Assembly: GCF_000174435.1 (NCBI RefSeq)
Contig: NZ_ACJN02000001.1
Coordinates: 171,001 to 235,000, forward strand
DNA length: 64,000 nt
Direction: 5' to 3'
Source of the DNA: Desulfonatronospira thiodismutans ASO3-1
GTDB taxonomy: Bacteria; Desulfobacterota; Desulfovibrionia; Desulfovibrionales; Desulfonatronovibrionaceae
Below, piece by piece: positions 59,507-64,000 of this stretch (the stretch's first letter is position 1; each line of letters starts with the position of its first letter). A model generated the notes under the pieces. The model ran no database searches. It saw nothing but the letters and a program-made list of their open reading frames with translations, and was not told the origin of the DNA. A program made the translations under genes and the position numbers.

Positions 59507-60442
59507 ATGAAAATGCTGAACAAAATAATGCTGCTGGCGGTGCTTGCAATCCTGATTTTACCAGGATGCGGCTCTGATGATACCGGCAAGGGTGAAGCAA
59601 AGCTCAAACTGGCCAGCTCTGCCGAGTGGACCCAGAGATCTGACGGGTTGCCCAATTTCCAGGAACACTACGGTTTTGAGTTCCCTGAACTGGCAGTGGT
59701 AGACCTTGGACTGGCCTACCAGGCAGTTGGGGAAGGGCTGGCCCACGTGGGCATAGGAGATGCCACCGAAGGCCGCATTGTCAAATACGACCTGGTAGTG
59801 CTTGAAGACGACAAGGCCTTTTTTCCGGCCTATAACCCCGCTCCCCTGGTTCGAAAAGATATCCTGGAAACATATCCAGAGCTGGAAAAAATCATGCAGG
59901 AACTGTCTTCGCGCCTGGATCTGAAAACTCTGAGCATGCTCAACAAAAAAGTATCCATTGACAATGAAATGCCCCGGGATGCTGCCAGATATTTCCTGCT
60001 GCAGGAAGGGCTGATAAAAAAAGAACCACCTGAACAAAAAGACGCCGGTGAGATTGTAGTGGGAGGCAAGACTTTTACCGAAGCGCTGACCCTGGGTTAC
60101 CTGACAAGATATTTACTGGAGGACCGGGGATACAAGGTTGTGGACGAAACTGGCCTGGGAGAGACTGCCGTAATCACTCCTGCCCTTTTTTCCGGGCAGA
60201 TTGATATTTACTGGGAATATACCGGGACCGGCCTCATGAATGTAATGGGTTACGATGAAGTAGTTACTGATCCCCAAGAATGCTATGAGCTGGTAAAAGA
60301 CTGGTATCTGGAAAACCATGACGTGGTCTGGCTGGATTACGCCCCGGCCAACAATACTTTTGTCCTGTTCACCTCCAGGGAACTGCATGAAGAACATGGC
60401 TGGGAAAAGATATCGGACCTCGGGGAGTACGTGTCGCAATAA
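59507..60442 (+). CDS. Quaternary-amine-binding lipoprotein (OpuAC domain), circularly permuted
   Basis: 311 residues with a lipoprotein signal ending in the lipobox 'LPGC' (near residue 20). The order of the substrate-binding halves is unusual: the part that ordinarily ends OpuAC-type proteins ('WTQRSDGLPNFQEHYGF', 'HVGIGDATEGRI', 'LEDDKAFFPAYNPAPLV', 'FLLQEGLI') comes first, followed by the part that ordinarily starts them ('EIVVGGKTFTEA', 'GLGETAVITPAL', 'DIYWEYTGTGLM', 'ANNTFVLFTSRE', 'KISDLGEY'). This is a circular permutation relative to the OpuCC type. AAAGGAG is five bases before the ATG at 59507. It is the last gene of the transporter operon. Confidence 0.88.
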   Translation: MKMLNKIMLLAVLAILILPGCGSDDTGKGEAKLKLASSAEWTQRSDGLPNFQEHYGFEFPELAVVDLGLAYQAVGEGLAHVGIGDATEGRIVKYDLVVLEDDKAFFPAYNPAPLVRKDILETYPELEKIMQELSSRLDLKTLSMLNKKVSIDNEMPRDAARYFLLQEGLIKKEPPEQKDAGEIVVGGKTFTEALTLGYLTRYLLEDRGYKVVDETGLGETAVITPALFSGQIDIYWEYTGTGLMNVMGYDEVVTDPQECYELVKDWYLENHDVVWLDYAPANNTFVLFTSRELHEEHGWEKISDLGEYVSQ

Positions 60443-60483
60443 CTGCTCGTTGCCGTCCTTTGAACTGCTCTTGCCCGGAAAAG

Positions 60484-60858
60484 CTAGTGCCGCTGCTTCA
60501 AAGCCTGTATAAAGCTTTCCAGGTCGTTTGCCTGGCCTTCCCGGTAATCTTCCGGGTAAAGCAGCTGCCGCATGAAAAAGACACTGCCGACACCCATGGC
60601 CTGCTGTGCATTGTGGGCAAAGGTGTTCAGCCTTTGCTCCACAGCACTTCTGGTTTGATGAGACAGTTGATCCAGAAAAGGCTCCGCCGTTTCAGGCAGG
60701 CCGGCAAGTATTTGCGCTTTTTGTTCCAGAAGGGACCTGTGCTGATCCAGGTCGTAGCTTTCTTCAAGTATTTTGTCGGCCTTTTTCTCCAGTTCACGGA
60801 TTCTTTCCGCCTGCTCCGAAAGTTTGTCTTCCAGAGTGTCAAGTGGGGAATCTGACAT
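60484..60858 (-). CDS. Hypothetical protein with N-terminal coiled coil
   Basis: A 124-residue soluble protein. Residues about 5-55 form a charged, heptad-like coiled coil ('LEDKLSEQAERIRELEKKADKILEE'-type pattern, outline only), and the rest is helical with 'AMGVGSVFFMRQLLYP' as the most hydrophobic stretch. No family recognised. The ATG at 60858 has AAGGAG six bases upstream. It follows the YdcF-like gene on the same strand after 29 bases, so the two may be co-transcribed. Confidence 0.7.
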   Translation of the reverse strand: MSDSPLDTLEDKLSEQAERIRELEKKADKILEESYDLDQHRSLLEQKAQILAGLPETAEPFLDQLSHQTRSAVEQRLNTFAHNAQQAMGVGSVFFMRQLLYPEDYREGQANDLESFIQALKQRH

Positions 60859-60887
60859 TGCCAATCTCCTTTTACTTCAAAATGATC

Positions 60888-61658
60888 TTATTCAGGGACA
60901 ATGCCTCTAATCATTGCCCAAGCCAGACCAAGCCTTTCATAAAACACCCTTTCAGTCTTGGCAAGGGCACCTGCACTGGGAAAGTAATCCCAGAGATTGT
61001 ACAGCTTGTCCGGTGCCCTGAAGTCGGTTGGCGAAGGTATCGGGTCCATACCTTCAGATTTGAATATGATCATGGACCGGTGCATATGTGATGCAGACGT
61101 TACCAGCACAAAAGACTCATCCCCCACGATATCCCTGGCCAGGCTGGCCTCGTCCTCAGTATCCTTTGCCTCCGCGACAACCAGGATATCGTTTTCATCT
61201 ATGCCCAGTTCAACAGATGCCAATGCAGCAAGCTCGGAACTAGCCACAGGATACCTGAACCTGCCGCCGGTGAATACCAGTGTGGAGTCCGGATACATAT
61301 TTTTGATCCTTATCCCCTCCACTACTCTGGACAATGAGGACTGACTGAGCAGGGCATTGGGTGGCAGGCCTTCCTGAAGAAAATGACCGGACCCCAGCAC
61401 CACGATATATGATGGAGCAGATGTGTCGTCATACTGCAAAGGCTGATACTTCTGCTCCAGAGGCCTGAGCATCCTGTCAGCCACAGGCTCTACTGATATT
61501 GCACCCAGAAAGACAGTGCCTGCCAGGATAAAAACAAATCCCGTCCGGTTTCTTTTGAAGATAATAAAAATAAGCCCCAGCAGGATGACCTGCAGGGCAA
61601 GAGGTAGCGGAAAAACCAGCCTGGAAACAACTTTTTTTAAAACAAACAGAACTTCCAT
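60888..61658 (-). CDS. YdcF/ElyC-like DUF218 membrane protein
   Basis: A 256-residue protein with two N-terminal membrane helices (about 12-34 and 39-58) and a periplasmic or cytoplasmic DUF218 domain: 'YIVVLGSGHFLQEG' near residue 84, 'LVFTGGRF', 'DTEDEASLARDI' and 'FVLVTSASHMHRSMIIF'. Family members such as E. coli ElyC act in envelope or undecaprenyl-lipid homeostasis, others bind AdoMet; the exact role is open. The 5' side faces the rRNA operon terminator; 61659-61854 shows no gene. Confidence 0.85.
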   Translation of the reverse strand: MEVLFVLKKVVSRLVFPLPLALQVILLGLIFIIFKRNRTGFVFILAGTVFLGAISVEPVADRMLRPLEQKYQPLQYDDTSAPSYIVVLGSGHFLQEGLPPNALLSQSSLSRVVEGIRIKNMYPDSTLVFTGGRFRYPVASSELAALASVELGIDENDILVVAEAKDTEDEASLARDIVGDESFVLVTSASHMHRSMIIFKSEGMDPIPSPTDFRAPDKLYNLWDYFPSAGALAKTERVFYERLGLAWAMIRGIVPE

Positions 61659-61854
61659 ATATCACCCTTGATCTTGCGACTGGTAACTGATTAATTAATA
61701 AGGAAGTGTTATCAGTGAACAGTTATTGGTTGAAGCTCCAAAGCCTGAATTAACTGCCTTACCCCAATCAACAAATAACTGACAGCTCGTTTACGGGCAT
61801 AACTCATTATCACTATAGCATGAGTGGTTCTGGACCGTCCAGGTTTGGGTGAAC

Positions 61855-61897
61855 CACAAAAAAAGGGATTCCAGTAAGTGGAATCCCTTTTTTTGTG
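61855..61897 (-). terminator. Terminator of the rRNA operon
   Basis: AAAAAAAGGGATTCCA (minus strand) pairs with TGGAATCCCTTTTTTT around CTTAC, a near-perfect stem of about 16 bp just after the 5S gene. Confidence 0.9.
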
Positions 61898-61907
61898 GAG
61901 AAAATGT

Positions 61908-62022
61908 TCCGGCAGCGTCCTACTTTCCCAGGGGTATGCCCCAAGTATCATCGGCGCTGGAGGGCTTAACTTCCGAGTTCGGAATGGAGTCGGGTGTGGC
62001 CCCTCCGCCTTGGCCGCCGGAA
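61908..62022 (-). rRNA. rrf: 5S ribosomal RNA
   Basis: On the minus strand the sequence begins TCCGGCGGCCAAGGCGGA, contains the universal block 'CCGAACTCGGAAGTTAAGC' (read as CCGAACTCGGAAGTTAAG), and ends in AGGACGCTGCCGGA, pairing with the start. About 115 bases, placed downstream of 23S as usual. Confidence 0.95.
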
Positions 62023-62057
62023 CAAAATTTATAAGTTAATAGGAGTAAGTTTTTTGT

Positions 62058-64000
<1,943 letters not shown>

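Overview
The window looks like a chromosomal segment of a sulfate-reducing deltaproteobacterium of the Desulfovibrionales (inference). The evidence is a Tmc-type transmembrane redox complex with an acidic tetraheme cytochrome c, a phosphoenolpyruvate synthase-pyruvate carboxylase-birA block, an aromatic operon that opens with the archaeal-type shikimate entry enzymes, and an AOR-type tungsten oxidoreductase. A glycine-betaine-type ABC transporter and a cyanophycin system would fit a salt-stressed, nutrient-storing member such as the haloalkaliphilic groups, but this is not proven by the sequence.

Layout. 1-2755 (+): tmcD (partial), tmcC, tmcB, tmcA. 3104-13660 (-): dxs, a very long PEP synthase, a pyruvate carboxylase with a C-terminal zinc ribbon, and birA. 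13889-23858: a single-domain response regulator, a conserved hypothetical, hydantoinase/oxoprolinase hyuA-hyuB, queF, a coiled-coil protein, a small zinc-ribbon-like ORF with an in-frame TGA, glnA, and a carboxymuconolactone-decarboxylase-like protein. 23091-35531 (-): a 12-gene aromatic operon (ADH synthase, DHQ synthase II, pheA, aroA, tyrA, trpE, trpG, trpD, trpC, trpF, trpB, trpA). It is headed by a promoter, a 30-codon leader peptide rich in Phe, Tyr and Trp codons, and a terminator that can alternate with an antiterminator.

35708-48519 is a nitrogen-storage region: cyanophycin synthetase cphA with an ornithine-cyclodeaminase-like (LOR/SDH) gene, cyanophycinase cphB, isoaspartyl peptidase, a CocE/X-Pro peptidase-like hydrolase, and three paralogous ATP-grasp ligases of unknown substrate. 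A fluoride riboswitch and crcB sit inside it. 48933-51390 (-) is a ferredoxin-AOR operon behind a cobalamin riboswitch; the AOR gene has one in-frame TGA. 51445-53922 is a small island (hypothetical + Fic protein) between two near-identical 144-bp direct repeats.

54033-61658 holds an orphan HicB, a histidine kinase with a B12-binding Wx9EH sensor-like partner and a single-domain response regulator, a broken EAL-domain remnant, an OpuC-like transporter whose binding protein appears circularly permuted, a coiled-coil protein and a YdcF-like protein. The window ends in an rRNA operon on the minus strand (5S, then the 3' part of 23S).

Intergenic spaces are rich in repeats: a ~260-bp inverted-repeat element (two copies plus a partial end), GGGACAGTCCC palindrome doublets, and heptamer or short tandem tracts. 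No tRNA gene, CRISPR array or intact transposase was seen.
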